From Micromonospora olivasterospora (GTDB taxonomy: Bacteria; Actinomycetota; Actinomycetes; Mycobacteriales; Micromonosporaceae), in assembly GCF_007830265.1 (NCBI RefSeq), contig NZ_VLKE01000001.1, positions 5,208,001 through 5,272,000 on the forward strand: 64,000 nt of DNA, written 5' to 3'. Numbering within the stretch: position 1 is the first letter of the stretch; every line of letters starts with the position of its first letter. The notes below the pieces were generated by a model. It saw nothing but the letters and a program-made list of their open reading frames with translations, did not search any database and was not told where the DNA came from. Shown piece by piece: positions 16,521 to 26,062 of this stretch. The translations under genes and the position numbers were made by a program.

Positions 16521-18857
16521 ATGGCTACCCTTCCGGTACTTCCACTGACCGACGCCGTCCTGCTGCCCGGCATGGTCATCCCGGTGACCCTCGACCCGAC
16601 CACCCAGGCCGCGGTCGACGCGGCCCGCGCCACCGGCGACAAGAAGCTGCTCGCCGTGCCCCGCATCGACGGCGACTACGGCCCCGTCGGGGCCGTCGCC
16701 ATGATCGAGAAGGTGGGCCGGCTGCCCAGCGGCGAGCCCGCCGCCGTCATCCGCGGCCTGTCCCGGGCCCGGATCGGCTCCGGTGTGCCCGGCCCCGGCG
16801 CCGCCCTCTGGGTCGAGGCGACCGAACTGCACGAACCCGCCCCCGCCGGCCGGGCCCGGGAGCTCGCCCGCGAGTACCGCGCCCTGATGACCTCCGTGCT
16901 GCAACAGCGCGGCGCCTGGCAGGTCATCGACGCCATGGAGCGGATGACCGACCTGTCCGAGCTGGCCGACGCCGCCGGCTACGCGCCCTGGCTCAGCCTC
17001 GCGCAGAAGACCGAACTGCTCGCCGCGCCCGACGTCACCGCCCGGCTGGAGCTGCTGGTCGGCTGGGTGAAGGACCACCTGGCCGAGCAGGAGGTCACCG
17101 AGCGGATCAACACCGACGTCCGGGAGGGGCTGGAGAAGTCGCAGCGCGAGTTCCTGCTCCGCCAGCAGCTCGCCGCCATCCGCAAGGAACTCGGCGAGGA
17201 CGAGCCGGACGGCTCCGCCGACTACCGGGCCCGGGTCGAGGCCGCCGAGCTGCCGGAGAAGGTTCGCGAGGCGGCGCTGCGCGAGGTCGGCAAGCTGGAG
17301 CGGGCCAGCGACGCCTCCCCGGAGGCGGGCTGGATCCGCACCTGGCTCGACACGGTGCTGGAGATGCCGTGGACGACGCGTACCGAGGACAACACCGACC
17401 TCGACGCGGCCCGCGCGGTGCTCGACGCCGACCACGCCGGCCTGGCCGACGTGAAGGACCGCATCCTGGAGTACCTCGCGGTGCGCGGCCGCCGCGCCGA
17501 GCGCAACCTCGGCGTGGTCGGCGGGCGCGGCTCCGGTGCGGTGCTCGCCCTCGCCGGCCCGCCCGGCGTCGGCAAGACCAGCCTCGGCGAGTCGATCGCC
17601 CGGGCGCTCGGGCGCAACTTCGTCCGGGTCTCGCTCGGCGGCGTACGCGACGAGGCGGAGATCCGCGGCCACCGGCGCACGTACGTCGGCGCGTTGCCCG
17701 GCCGGATCGTCCGGGCGCTGCGCGAGGCCGGCTCGATGAACCCGGTCGTGCTCCTCGACGAGGTGGACAAGCTGGCCGTCGGCTACGCCGGCGACCCGGC
17801 CGCCGCCCTGCTGGAGGTGCTCGACCCGGCGCAGAACCACACCTTCCGGGACCACTACCTTGAGGTCGATCTCGACCTGTCCGACGTGCTGTTCCTGGCC
17901 ACCGCCAACGTCGTCGAGACCGTCCCCGGCCCGCTGCTGGACCGGATGGAGCTGGTCACCCTCGATGGCTACACCGAGGACGAGAAGGTCGCCATCGCCC
18001 GGGACCACCTGCTGCCCCGGCAGCGGGAGCGCGCCGGGCTGACCGCCGACGAGGTGACGGTCGCCGACGAGGCGCTGGCCCGGATCGCGGGGGAGCACAC
18101 CCGGGAGGCCGGCGTCCGGCAGCTCGAGCGGGCCCTGGCGAAGATCATGCGCAAGGTCGCGGTGGCGCTGGCCGCAGACCCGGCCCCGGCACGCGTCGAC
18201 GCCGAGAACCTGACCCGCTACCTGGGCCGGCCCAGGTTCACCCCGGAGTCGGCCGAGCGGACCGCCGTGCCCGGCGTGGCCACCGGCCTCGCGGTCACGG
18301 GCGCCGGCGGCGACGTGCTGTTCATCGAGGCGACCAGCATGGAGGGCGAGCCGGGGCTGACCCTGACCGGTCAGCTCGGCGACGTGATGAAGGAGTCGGC
18401 GCACATCGCCCTGTCGTACCTGCGCTCCAACGGGCGGCGGCTCGGGCTCGATCCGAACGCCCTCGCCGGGCGGCGGATCCACCTGCACGTCCCGGCGGGT
18501 GCGGTGCCCAAGGACGGCCCCAGCGCGGGCATCACCATGGTCACCGCGCTGGCGTCGCTGGCCAGCGGCCGACCGGTACGCCCCGAGTTCGGGATGACCG
18601 GCGAGGTGACCCTCTCCGGCCGGGTGCTGCCCATCGGCGGCGTGAAGCAGAAGCTGCTCGCCGCCCACCGCGCCGGCCTGACCGAGGTGATCATCCCGGC
18701 GCGCAACGAGCCGGACCTGGACGACCTGCCGGCCGAGGTGCGGGCGGCGCTGACCGTGCACACCCTCGCCGACGTCGCCGACGTGCTCGCCCTGGCGCTG
18801 CGCCCGGCCGACCTCGACGCCGGCTCGCTCGAGTCGCCCGCCCTGGCCGCGTCCTGA
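16521..18857 (+). CDS. lon: ATP-dependent protease Lon
   Basis: 778 residues with the three Lon parts: the N-terminal substrate domain (MATLPVLPLTDAVLLPGMVIP to about 280), the AAA+ module (Walker A GPPGVGKT, Walker B VVLLDEVDK, sensor 'LFLATANVVETVPGPLLDRM') and the protease domain with the Ser668/Lys711 dyad (PKDGPSAGITM, GGVKQKLLAAHRAG). It degrades damaged and regulatory proteins in the cytosol. ATG 16521 is preferred because the longer upstream frame would run through the HAIR operator. Followed by a strong terminator. Confidence 0.96.
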   Translation: MATLPVLPLTDAVLLPGMVIPVTLDPTTQAAVDAARATGDKKLLAVPRIDGDYGPVGAVAMIEKVGRLPSGEPAAVIRGLSRARIGSGVPGPGAALWVEATELHEPAPAGRARELAREYRALMTSVLQQRGAWQVIDAMERMTDLSELADAAGYAPWLSLAQKTELLAAPDVTARLELLVGWVKDHLAEQEVTERINTDVREGLEKSQREFLLRQQLAAIRKELGEDEPDGSADYRARVEAAELPEKVREAALREVGKLERASDASPEAGWIRTWLDTVLEMPWTTRTEDNTDLDAARAVLDADHAGLADVKDRILEYLAVRGRRAERNLGVVGGRGSGAVLALAGPPGVGKTSLGESIARALGRNFVRVSLGGVRDEAEIRGHRRTYVGALPGRIVRALREAGSMNPVVLLDEVDKLAVGYAGDPAAALLEVLDPAQNHTFRDHYLEVDLDLSDVLFLATANVVETVPGPLLDRMELVTLDGYTEDEKVAIARDHLLPRQRERAGLTADEVTVADEALARIAGEHTREAGVRQLERALAKIMRKVAVALAADPAPARVDAENLTRYLGRPRFTPESAERTAVPGVATGLAVTGAGGDVLFIEATSMEGEPGLTLTGQLGDVMKESAHIALSYLRSNGRRLGLDPNALAGRRIHLHVPAGAVPKDGPSAGITMVTALASLASGRPVRPEFGMTGEVTLSGRVLPIGGVKQKLLAAHRAGLTEVIIPARNEPDLDDLPAEVRAALTVHTLADVADVLALALRPADLDAGSLESPALAAS

Positions 18858-18872
18858 CAGGCGCACTCCGAC

Positions 18873-18908
18873 GCGGAGCGCCCGCCCCGGGTGGGGCGGG
18901 CGCTCCGC
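18873..18908. terminator. strong hairpin between lon and the convergent helicase gene
   Basis: A perfect 16-bp stem (GCGGAGCGCCCGCCCC, 18873-18888, with its complement at 18893-18908) and a GGGT loop. It lies between convergent genes and can act on both. Confidence 0.85.
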
Positions 18909-18952
18909 CTGGTCGGAGGCCGGCCTGCTCCACGGGCCGGCCGTGCACCGCC

Positions 18953-20734
18953 TCAGCGCTGATCGCGTCGCCGGTCGCCGCCGTCCGAGCGTCGTTCCCG
19001 GCCCCCGGTACGGCGGTCGCCGAGGTCGCCCTCCCCGTCACGGTCGCGGCGGACGGTCGCCTTGCGCCCCTTGATGGTGCTGCCCCGCAGCCCGGCGATG
19101 ACCTCCTCGGCCAGCGCGTACGGGACCTCCACCAGGGAGAACCGGTCGGCGATCTCGATGGAGCCGATGTCCCGCCCGCTGACCCCGGTCTCCCCGGTGA
19201 TCGCCCCGACCAGATCCTGCGGGCGTACGCCGGCGCGCCGGCCCAGGCCGACGAACACCTGGGTCGTACCCCCGCCGTGGCCCCGGACCGGGCGCCGCTC
19301 GCGCCCCGTCGCCCCGGTGCGGGGCTCCCGGGGCGGGCGCACCGCGACCTGCGGGATCTCCTCTTCCTCCTCGGCGGCGCCGGGCAGGGTGGTTTCGTGC
19401 GCCAGCTTCACCGCCGCGAGCGCGACCTCCATCAGGTCGAACTCGTCCGACAGCGACTCGACGATCACCCGGTACGGCTCCAGGTCGTCCTCCAGCAGGC
19501 TCTCGCGCAGCGCCGCCTGGGTGAGCTCCAGCCGCCTGGTCCGCAGGTCGGCCACGGTGGGGATCTTGTCGACCGTGATCCGCTGCCCGGTCACCCGCTC
19601 GATGGTCTTGAGCATCCGGTGCTCGCGCGGCTCGGCGAGGGTGATCGCCACCCCCTCGCGCCCGGCCCGGCCCACCCGGCCGATCCGGTGCACGTACGAC
19701 TCGGGGGCCGACGGCACGTCGTAGTTGACCACGTGGGTGAGCTGCTCCACGTCCAGCCCCCGGGCGGCCACGTCGGTGGCCACCAGCAGGTCGGCGGTGC
19801 CGGCGCGCAGCCGCCCCATCACCCGGTCCCGCTGCTCCTGGCTCATCCCGCCGTGCAGGGCCTCCGCCCGGTACCCGCGCCCGTTCATCGTCTCGGTGAG
19901 CCGGTCCACCTCCTCCCGGCTGCGGCAGAAGACGATCGCCGCGGTGGGGGACTCCACGTCCAGGACCCGGCCCAGCGCCGCCGGCTTGTGCGCCCGCGTG
20001 ACGATGTACGCGCTCTGCCGCACCCGCGGCGCCTCGCCGGCCACCGGCCGTTCGCGCTCGATCTGGATGCGCACCGGGTCGGTCAGGTGCTGCCGGGCCA
20101 TCCCGTCGATCCGCGACGGCATCGTCGCCGAGAACAGCACCGTCTGCCGCTGCTGCGGGGCGTGCTCCAGGATTGCCTCGATGTCCTCGGCGAAGCCCAT
20201 GTCGAGCATCTCGTCGGCCTCGTCGAGCACCACCGTGGCCAGCTCGCCCAGCCGCAGCGTGCCCCGGGCGATGTGGTCCAGCGCGCGCCCCGGGGTGGCC
20301 ACCACCACGTCGACCCCGGCGTCCAGGGCGCGTAGCTGCCGGCCGATCGGCTGGCCGCCGTAGATCGGCAGCACCCGGGCGCCCAGGTCCTTGCCGTACC
20401 GGTGGAACGCCTCCGAGACCTGCACCGCGAGCTCCCGGGTCGGCACCAGCACCAGCGCCACCGGGTCACCGCCGGCCCGGCCGTCCGGCATCCGCTGCAG
20501 CAGCGGCAGCGCGAACGCCGCCGTCTTGCCCGTGCCCGTGGCCGCCTGACCCAGCAGGTCCCGGCCGGCCAGCAGGGGAGGGATCGCCTCGCGCTGGATC
20601 GGCGTCGGCTCCTCGTAGCCGAGCGCGGAGAGGGCGTGCAGCAGCTCGGCGCGCAGGCCGAGGTCGACGAATGCGCCCCCGTCGTCGGGGCCGCCGAAGG
20701 CGGTGGGGTCGGTCGGTGTTGGTGCGGAACTCAT
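18953..20734 (-). CDS. DEAD-box ATP-dependent RNA helicase (CsdA/DeaD type)
   Basis: 593 residues. Helicase motifs in order: Q motif (YEEPTPIQREAIPPLLAG), ATGTGKT, PTRELA, ATPGR, VLDEADEML, SAT, and domain 2 with VATDVAARGLD and HRIGRVGRAG. The C-terminus carries a DbpA-type RNA-binding domain ('TQVFVGLGRRAGVRPQDLVG', 'GRDIGSIEIADRFSLVEVP') and an Arg/Asp-rich tail. It unwinds structured RNA in ribosome assembly and cold adaptation. Starts at ATG 20734. Confidence 0.93.
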   Translation of the reverse strand: MSSAPTPTDPTAFGGPDDGGAFVDLGLRAELLHALSALGYEEPTPIQREAIPPLLAGRDLLGQAATGTGKTAAFALPLLQRMPDGRAGGDPVALVLVPTRELAVQVSEAFHRYGKDLGARVLPIYGGQPIGRQLRALDAGVDVVVATPGRALDHIARGTLRLGELATVVLDEADEMLDMGFAEDIEAILEHAPQQRQTVLFSATMPSRIDGMARQHLTDPVRIQIERERPVAGEAPRVRQSAYIVTRAHKPAALGRVLDVESPTAAIVFCRSREEVDRLTETMNGRGYRAEALHGGMSQEQRDRVMGRLRAGTADLLVATDVAARGLDVEQLTHVVNYDVPSAPESYVHRIGRVGRAGREGVAITLAEPREHRMLKTIERVTGQRITVDKIPTVADLRTRRLELTQAALRESLLEDDLEPYRVIVESLSDEFDLMEVALAAVKLAHETTLPGAAEEEEEIPQVAVRPPREPRTGATGRERRPVRGHGGGTTQVFVGLGRRAGVRPQDLVGAITGETGVSGRDIGSIEIADRFSLVEVPYALAEEVIAGLRGSTIKGRKATVRRDRDGEGDLGDRRTGGRERRSDGGDRRRDQR

Positions 20735-20987
20735 GCCACAAGCCTTTCATCACCGCCCCGGCGCCGTTCCGGCGACCGGCCCCCAACCGTCCGGGAAACC
20801 GCGCCCCCCCGGCGGCCCGGACACCGGCCGGGGCGCTCGTGGCGGCGTCCGGCTACGGCGGCACTACCCGAACGGCCAGGCCGACTGGCCGGATGAGGAC
20901 GGTTCCCACGACCGGGGGCTGCGGGATCGGCCCGGTTCCGTGAGACTGGGGGCAAGGGCCTCTTCCGACCGGAATCGAGGCCCGGGC

Positions 20988-21022
20988 GGACGGCCGGGGT
21001 GCCGCACCCACCCCGGCCGTCC
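20988..21022 (-). terminator. hairpin downstream of the GH43 remnant
   Basis: A perfect 14-bp stem, GGACGGCCGGGGTG (20988-21001) with CACCCCGGCCGTCC (21009-21022), and a 7-nt loop, 10 nt past the stop of the minus-strand remnant. Confidence 0.75.
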
Positions 21023-21031
21023 AGCTCTTCA

Positions 21032-22130
21032 TCAGGTGCCGGCGTAGAAGCGCACGTAGTCGAACTCCGCCGTCACCGCCGGCTGGGCGCCGCCGTGCGC
21101 GACCAGGCCGATCCGGGGCGTGGTGTCCGCCGGGAACGTCCACACCCCGCCCCAGGTCCAGGTCCGGCCGTCCCGGCTGGAGCCGGCCCGGAACTCGTGC
21201 TCCCCGGTGACCGGGTCGACCCGGTGGGCCAGCCGCAGCCAGGTGGTGGTCGCCGGGGCGCCGACGATGTTGCCCCCGTACACCGGCTGGCCGGCGAAGG
21301 GCAGCTCGTAGCCGTACTCCACCTGACGGGTGTTCCAGATGGCCACCTGCGCCAGCCGGGCGAACCGGTCGTCGTCGACGTACGCGACGAGGCCGGCCTG
21401 CTGGTAGTTGCGGACGGTCTCCTCGCCGAGGTCGAGGGTCACCCTCGTCTCGACCACGTAGTCGCCGGCGGGCGCGTCGCGCAGCAGCACCCCGGCGGTG
21501 TTGCCGGTGCCGACCAGGTCGCCCCCCTGCACCGGCCAGCGCAGCGCGCCGCCGGAGACGGTGGCCGACGCGTCGGGCCGTACCCACCGCCACGCCGGGT
21601 CGAGGCCGCCGTCGAACTCGTCGGACGCACCCGGCAGGGGCGCGCCGGCCCGCGGCGGGGCGACCGCCAGGCGCGCCGCGCGGTGCAGCCGGGCCGCGCT
21701 GACGTTGTCGAACTCCGCGTCCCCGCCGGTGGCGGCCAGGGTGAGCGGGCCGGTCGCCGGCCGGGACAGCCGCAGCGACACCACGGCCTCCTGGTCGCCG
21801 AGCCGGGCCGGGCTCAGCTCGACCACCAGGTCGCGCCCGCGTACCTCGACGGCCAGGTTGTGGCGGTCGGCGGCGGCGAATCCGGCGGGCAGCGCGGCGG
21901 TGACCACCCGGTCGCCGTCCCGGGCGACCAGCCGGCCGCCGGTGCCGATCCAGCGGTTGCCGTTCTGGGCGAGCACCGGGGTGCCGCCGGCCCGGGAGGC
22001 GTCCAGCCGCAGGCCGTCCCGGTCGACGAACGGGCCGCGCGGGCCGCGGGCGCGGCCGACGTGGACGGAGTAGCCGGTCGCCGGGCCGGCGCAGCAGTTC
22101 GCGGTCGAGGCGAACAGGAGGCGCTCCCGT
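21032..22130 (-). pseudogene. N-terminally deleted GH43-type glycoside hydrolase with C-terminal beta-sandwich domain
   Basis: The frame is open from about 22130 to the stop at 21032 but has no proper beginning: a TAG precedes it and no ribosome-binding site is seen. It enters directly in the late catalytic domain of an arabinan/xylan-type GH43 enzyme ('RERLLFASTANCCAGPATGY', 'GGTPVLAQNGNRWIGTG'). It then jumps to the accessory concanavalin-like domain ('ASDEFDGGLDPAWRWVRPDA', 'RLAQVAIWNTRQVEYGYELP', ending 'AEFDYVRFYAGT'). The early catalytic domain, including the Asp base, and the signal peptide are gone, so no activity is expected. An intact palindromic operator remains just upstream. Confidence 0.75.
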
Positions 22131-22133
22131 CGT

Positions 22134-22163
22134 TTCTACAACGTTATATTCAACGTTGTAGAA
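22134..22163. promoter_or_regulatory. perfect palindromic operator upstream of the GH43 remnant
   Basis: TTCTACAACGTT (22134-22145), ATATTC, AACGTTGTAGAA (22152-22163): 12-bp perfect arms with a central-CG ACAACGTT word like those read by LacI-family sugar repressors. No LacI gene is in the window. Confidence 0.7.
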
Positions 22164-22466
22164 GTCGGCTGTTCGGCGCCCCGCGCCGATCGCCCATCCG
22201 CCCCGCCCCGCCCTGCCCTGCCCCGCGCTCGCCGTCTGTCGACGCCGTGGCGGCCCGGCGACGCCGCGGCCGGGGCGGCTGCGCCGTCGTACGCCGAGGT
22301 GCAGGGGCCTGGGCGGGCGGTGGTTCGTCCCCGGCCGCGTGCGGAGGGCCACTCGACGCCCTTCCGGGGGTCGATAGGAGGATTATTCGTACTCTCCCCC
22401 CTCGTGCCGATTACGGTGAGTTTCGGGTCGCCCACACCGAGTTGTACCGGGAGAGAGGACCAGACG
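22164..22466. other. intergenic region upstream of the DUF5715 gene
   Basis: About 300 bp with no coding signal on either strand. Its right half turns AT-richer ('ggaggattattcgtactc', around 22377-22394), which may hold the promoter of the DUF5715 gene. No consensus boxes could be fixed. Confidence 0.45.
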
Positions 22467-23432
22467 ATGCGAGTGCCCAGCCGAAGTCCTGGCCAGCCCC
22501 CCGGTACGCCCCTCGCCGCCGCACCGGCCCACCGGCTGCCCGCGGAGGGCGCCCGGCAGCCGGTGCCCGCCGCCACCCCCGACCTCGACGCCTACCGGGC
22601 CGCCGTGGCGGACCTGCTGGTCGAGGTCACCGCCCTGGCCGACCCGGCGTCGACGACGGCCCGGCAGGTGCTGCTCGACGAGCGGCTGCGGGAGCCGGCG
22701 ATCGCCGCGGTGCTCGACGCCACGCCGCAGGGCCCGATCGGGGCCCGGGAGACGCTGCTGCTGGAGATGGCCCGCTACCGGCCGAACCCGCGCAGCTCCG
22801 CCGCGGACCTGACCGCGCTGGTCCGGATCTACCTCCTCTCCCGCATCGACGTGATGTGGTGGCGCGACGCCCCCGCCTTCCGCACCGACGCCCAGGTCCA
22901 GGCCAGCCCGGACCTGGTCGACCTGGAGTGGCTGCGCCGCCGCGACCTGCTCCGGTTCCGCTACCAGGAGCAGCCCGTGACCCTGCTGGGGCGCGGCGTG
23001 CGCGCGGCGCGCCGGCAGCTGCTGCCGGACGCCCGGCCGCGCACCGCCGGGCTGCGGTTCCGGCGCGCCCGGCGGGAGGTGATCGCCCTGCTCAACGACA
23101 TCGGCCGCGAGTTCGCCCGGCTCGCCCCGCCCGCCACCCCGCCGCTGTGGGTGACCAGCCTGGTCCGCAGCGCCGAGTACCAGTACCAGTTGCGCCGCCT
23201 CGGGTACTCGGCGATGGTGCCCAGCGGCCACTGCCTCGGCTACGCCGTCGACGTGGAGCTGGCCTGGTTCGCGCGGTTCGGCGTCCGGGACGCATTGGCC
23301 CACCTGCTGCTGGCCCGCCAGCGCGCGGGCGAGGTCAACGTGGTCGACGAGGGCCAGACCTGGCACCTGTGCCTGTCGCCCGCCGCCCGGCCGCGGTTCC
23401 GCCGGGCCTACGAAGCCGAGATGGGGGCCTGA
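22467..23432 (+). CDS. DUF5715 family protein (M15 peptidase-like C-terminus)
   Basis: 321 residues, no signal peptide. The C-terminal part ('LWVTSLVRSAEYQYQLRRLG', then 'MVPSGHCLGYAVDVELAWFA' and 'GEVNVVDEGQTWHLCLSP') has the S-x-H-x-x-G-x-A-x-D layout and distal W-H of M15-like D-Ala-D-Ala metallopeptidases, although the family's activity is unproven as far as I know. ATG 22467 follows gagagagga. It runs into the truncated asparagine synthetase gene after 3 nt, which suggests they once formed an operon. Confidence 0.75.
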   Translation: MRVPSRSPGQPPGTPLAAAPAHRLPAEGARQPVPAATPDLDAYRAAVADLLVEVTALADPASTTARQVLLDERLREPAIAAVLDATPQGPIGARETLLLEMARYRPNPRSSAADLTALVRIYLLSRIDVMWWRDAPAFRTDAQVQASPDLVDLEWLRRRDLLRFRYQEQPVTLLGRGVRAARRQLLPDARPRTAGLRFRRARREVIALLNDIGREFARLAPPATPPLWVTSLVRSAEYQYQLRRLGYSAMVPSGHCLGYAVDVELAWFARFGVRDALAHLLLARQRAGEVNVVDEGQTWHLCLSPAARPRFRRAYEAEMGA

Positions 23433-23435
23433 CCG

Positions 23436-24218
23436 GTGTGCGGCATCGCCCTGAGCGTCGGCCCCGAGGCCGACCCCGCCACCTTCCGGCGGATGCTGGC
23501 AGCCCTCGCCCCGCGCGGCGAGATGACCGAGACCCGCCAGGAGGCCGGGCTGCTGGCCGGCACCCGCCGGCCGCGCGTCGTCGACCCGGACCGGGCCGTG
23601 CAGCCCTGGGTCTCCGCCGACGCGCGGTTCGTGCTCTGCTACGACGGCGAGGTCTTCAACCACCGGGACCTGCGCGCCGAGCTGGCCCGCCTCGGCCACG
23701 CGTTCCGCAGCGAGAGCGACGCCGAGGTCGTGCTCGCGGCGTTCCTGGCGTGGGGCGAGGACGCGGTGACCCGGCTGCGCGGCGAGTACGCCTTCGCCGT
23801 GGTCGAGCGGGCCACCGGGCGGACCTACCTCGCCCGCGATCCGCTCGGGGTCAGGGCGCTGTACTGGTCCCGCGTGCCCGGCTGCCTCCACCTGGCCACC
23901 GAGGTCAAGGCGCTGGTCGGGTTCCGGTCGCCGATCGGCGAGGTGCCGCGGGGGCACCACGGCTGGGCCGAGCCGGGCGGCCGGTCCTGGCCGCACCCGT
24001 ACGTCGACCTGCTCACCCCCGGCGAGGGGCTGCCCGCGGTGGGCGACCCGGACGAGTCCGCCGTGCTCGTCCGCGCGGCCCTGCGGGACAGCACGCGGGT
24101 GTGGCTGGACACCACCTCACCGTCGGTGTGGCGCTCTCCGGCGGGCTCGACAGCGCACCCGCCCTGCTGCCCGCACGCGAGCTGCCCGCGCACCGGCCAC
24201 CGCACCCCGGTGGGGTGA
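23436..24218 (+). pseudogene. truncated, frameshifted asparagine synthetase-like protein (glutaminase domain only)
   Basis: GTG 23436 gives Met-Cys2, the N-terminal nucleophile of class-II glutamine amidotransferases ('MCGIALSVGPEA', 'CYDGEVFNHRDLRAELARLG', 'RGEYAFAVVERATGRTYLAR'). The domain is complete to about residue 215. Near 24110 the frame breaks: the synthetase start LTVGVALSGGLDSA continues only in the next frame and then stops making sense within 10 residues. About 350 residues of the ATP-pyrophosphatase domain are missing, so at most a free glutaminase could be made. Confidence 0.8.
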
Positions 24219-24320
24219 CCGGCGACTGGAGAGGGGTGCCGCTCTCTACCGCAGGCCCTGACACGGGTCCTCCCATCCAGCAATGGCGTGGCACGGCCCG
24301 GGCGGGGTACAGAGCGCCGC

Positions 24321-24895
24321 ATGGCGGAACTGGACGCGATGGTGGTCGGGCAGGTGGCACGGGACCTGGTCCTGCTCGTGGACGAGGTGCCGGGGCCCGC
24401 CGGCACGGCGCCCGCGCGCCGGCGGCGGGAACTGCCCGGCGGCAAGGGCGCCAACCAGGCGGTCGGCCTCGCCCAGCTCGGCGCGCGTCCCGGCCTGCTC
24501 GGGGTGGTCGGCGACGACGACATCGCCGAGCGGCTGCTGGCCCGGGCCCGCGCCGACGGCGTCGACGTGCGGGCGGTGCTGCGCCGGGCCGGCACCCCGA
24601 CCGGGCTGATCCTCGACCTCGTGGACGCCGGCGGCCGGTGGCGGTACGTCGAGGACCTGCCCGAGCCGACCCTGCTGACCGAGGCGGACGTGACCGGCGC
24701 GGCCGACGCGCTGCGCGCCGCCCGGGCGGTGCTCGTGCAGCTCCAGCAGCCGCCGGCCGCGGCGATCGCGGCGGCCCGGATCGGCCGGGCGGCCGGCCGG
24801 CGGCGGCGGGGGCCACCGTCGGCCACCCCGGCGGCCGGCCCGCCCTGACCCGCGAGGCGATCGAGGAGCAACTGGCCCGCATCCCGGCGCGCTGA
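24321..24895 (+). pseudogene. middle-deleted PfkB/ribokinase-like sugar kinase
   Basis: ATG 24321 starts a normal ribokinase N-terminus (MAELDAMVVGQVARDLVLLV, 'ELPGGKGANQAVGLAQLGAR', 'GVVGDDDIAERLLARARADG'), good to about residue 155. The frame then runs out of homology and ends at 24848. The typical C-terminal tail ('ALTREAIEEQLARIPAR', stop 24893-24895) is found in another frame. The catalytic Asp/anion-hole segment (GAGD) is missing. Two ends joined by an internal deletion of roughly 300-400 bp. Confidence 0.75.
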
Positions 24896-24928
24896 CCCGG
24901 GCCGTCTGTTCGGACGTCCCCGACGTGG

Positions 24929-24957
24929 TGGACAACGTTCGATGCCTGCCCTACCGT
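24929..24957 (+). promoter_or_regulatory. candidate sigma-70-type promoter
   Basis: TGGACA (24929-24934), 17 nt, TACCGT (24952-24957). The predicted transcript would start a few bases before ATG 24967, so the lipoprotein mRNA may be nearly leaderless. Confidence 0.5.
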
Positions 24958-24966
24958 TCAGGCATC

Positions 24967-25983
24967 ATGCGTAGGACGTTCCTGGGCGCCGGCCTGGCGG
25001 TGCTGCTCGCCCTCACCGCCTGCTCCGAGTCCGCGCCGACTGTCAACGGGGCGACGCCCGCCGGCGCACCGACCGCCGCCGGCACGCCGACCGCGTCGCG
25101 GCAGAGCGCCGCCGAGGCCGAGCAGACCCTGGCCAGCCTGCGCCGGGTCGACGACCTGCCGATGTACGAGATGACCTTCGTCGGCGACTACGACCCGACC
25201 GTCGGCACCGACGCCGCGCCGCCCAGCCCGTTCGGGTGCTCGCTCTTCGTCGCCCGGGGCGACCGTGACCGGCCCCTGTTCGCCCGCAACTTCGACTGGG
25301 ACGCCAACCCGGCGATGGTGCTGCGCACCGACCCGCCGGACGGGTACGCCTCGATCTCGCTGGTCGACATCTCGTACCTGGGGGTGGGCGACGACCCGAC
25401 CGGTGACCGGCGGCTGCTCAACGCGCCGCTGCTGCCGTTCGACGGGATGAACGAGCGTGGGCTGGCCGTGGGCCTGGCCGCCGACGACGGGGCGAGCGCC
25501 CGGCCCGAGCCGGGCAGGTCGACCGTCGGCTCGGTGCGCATCCTGCGGCTGGTGCTCGACCAGGCCGCCACGGTCGACGAGGCGGTGACCGTCTTCGGGC
25601 GGCACAACCTCGACTTCGAGGGCGGGCCGCCGCTGCACTATCTGCTCGCCGACGCCACCGGCGCGTCGGCGGTGGTGGAGTTCGTCGAGGGCGGGATGCG
25701 GGTCGAGAAGGGCCAGGGCAACTGGCAGGCGCTGACCAATGTGCCGGTGGTGGGCGTGCCGGAGGGGAAACGCCGCAGCGACCACCGGTACGGGGTGCTC
25801 GCGGCCGCGCTGTCCGCGGCCGGCGGGGTGGTCGACCACCCGGCCGGGCTGGAGCTGCTCAACGACGTCCGGCAGTCGCACACCCGCTGGTCCGTCGCGT
25901 ACGGCCTGCGCACGGGTGAGGTGCACGTCCGCACGGCGGGGGGGACCCTGCGCCGGTACTCGCTGCCGCTGACCCTGCCCTGA
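24967..25983 (+). CDS. linear amide C-N hydrolase (choloylglycine hydrolase/acyltransferase-like) lipoprotein
   Basis: 338 residues. The lipoprotein signal MRRTFLGAGLAVLLALTAC has its lipobox at residues 16-19. After a Thr/Ala spacer comes an Ntn-hydrolase fold with Cys in 'SPFGCSLFVARGDRDRPLFA' and the conserved 'ARNFDWD', 'PFDGMNERGLAVGLA' and 'DATGASAVVEFVEGG'. Family members hydrolyse linear amides (bile salts, penicillin V, N-acyl homoserine lactones). In bona fide members the Cys becomes N-terminal after processing; here it is internal behind a lipid anchor, so maturation must differ or the nucleophile is used in place. Substrate unknown. Confidence 0.8.
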   Translation: MRRTFLGAGLAVLLALTACSESAPTVNGATPAGAPTAAGTPTASRQSAAEAEQTLASLRRVDDLPMYEMTFVGDYDPTVGTDAAPPSPFGCSLFVARGDRDRPLFARNFDWDANPAMVLRTDPPDGYASISLVDISYLGVGDDPTGDRRLLNAPLLPFDGMNERGLAVGLAADDGASARPEPGRSTVGSVRILRLVLDQAATVDEAVTVFGRHNLDFEGGPPLHYLLADATGASAVVEFVEGGMRVEKGQGNWQALTNVPVVGVPEGKRRSDHRYGVLAAALSAAGGVVDHPAGLELLNDVRQSHTRWSVAYGLRTGEVHVRTAGGTLRRYSLPLTLP

Positions 25984-26062
25984 CGTGCGCTGCCGTCCGC
26001 ACCGGCCAACTGTCGCTGGGGCGGCGCCCAGTTCGTCCAGGAGCGCCCGGCCCGTACGCTGG

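Noticed and set aside
24321..24848. Functional short ribokinase
   Set aside because: It lacks the catalytic GAGD region, and the family C-terminus appears downstream in another frame.
20999..24895. 1298-codon plus-strand open frame
   Set aside because: It is the shadow of the minus-strand GH43 remnant and of the DUF5715 and synthetase genes. High GC makes long open shadows; there is no domain or codon-bias support.
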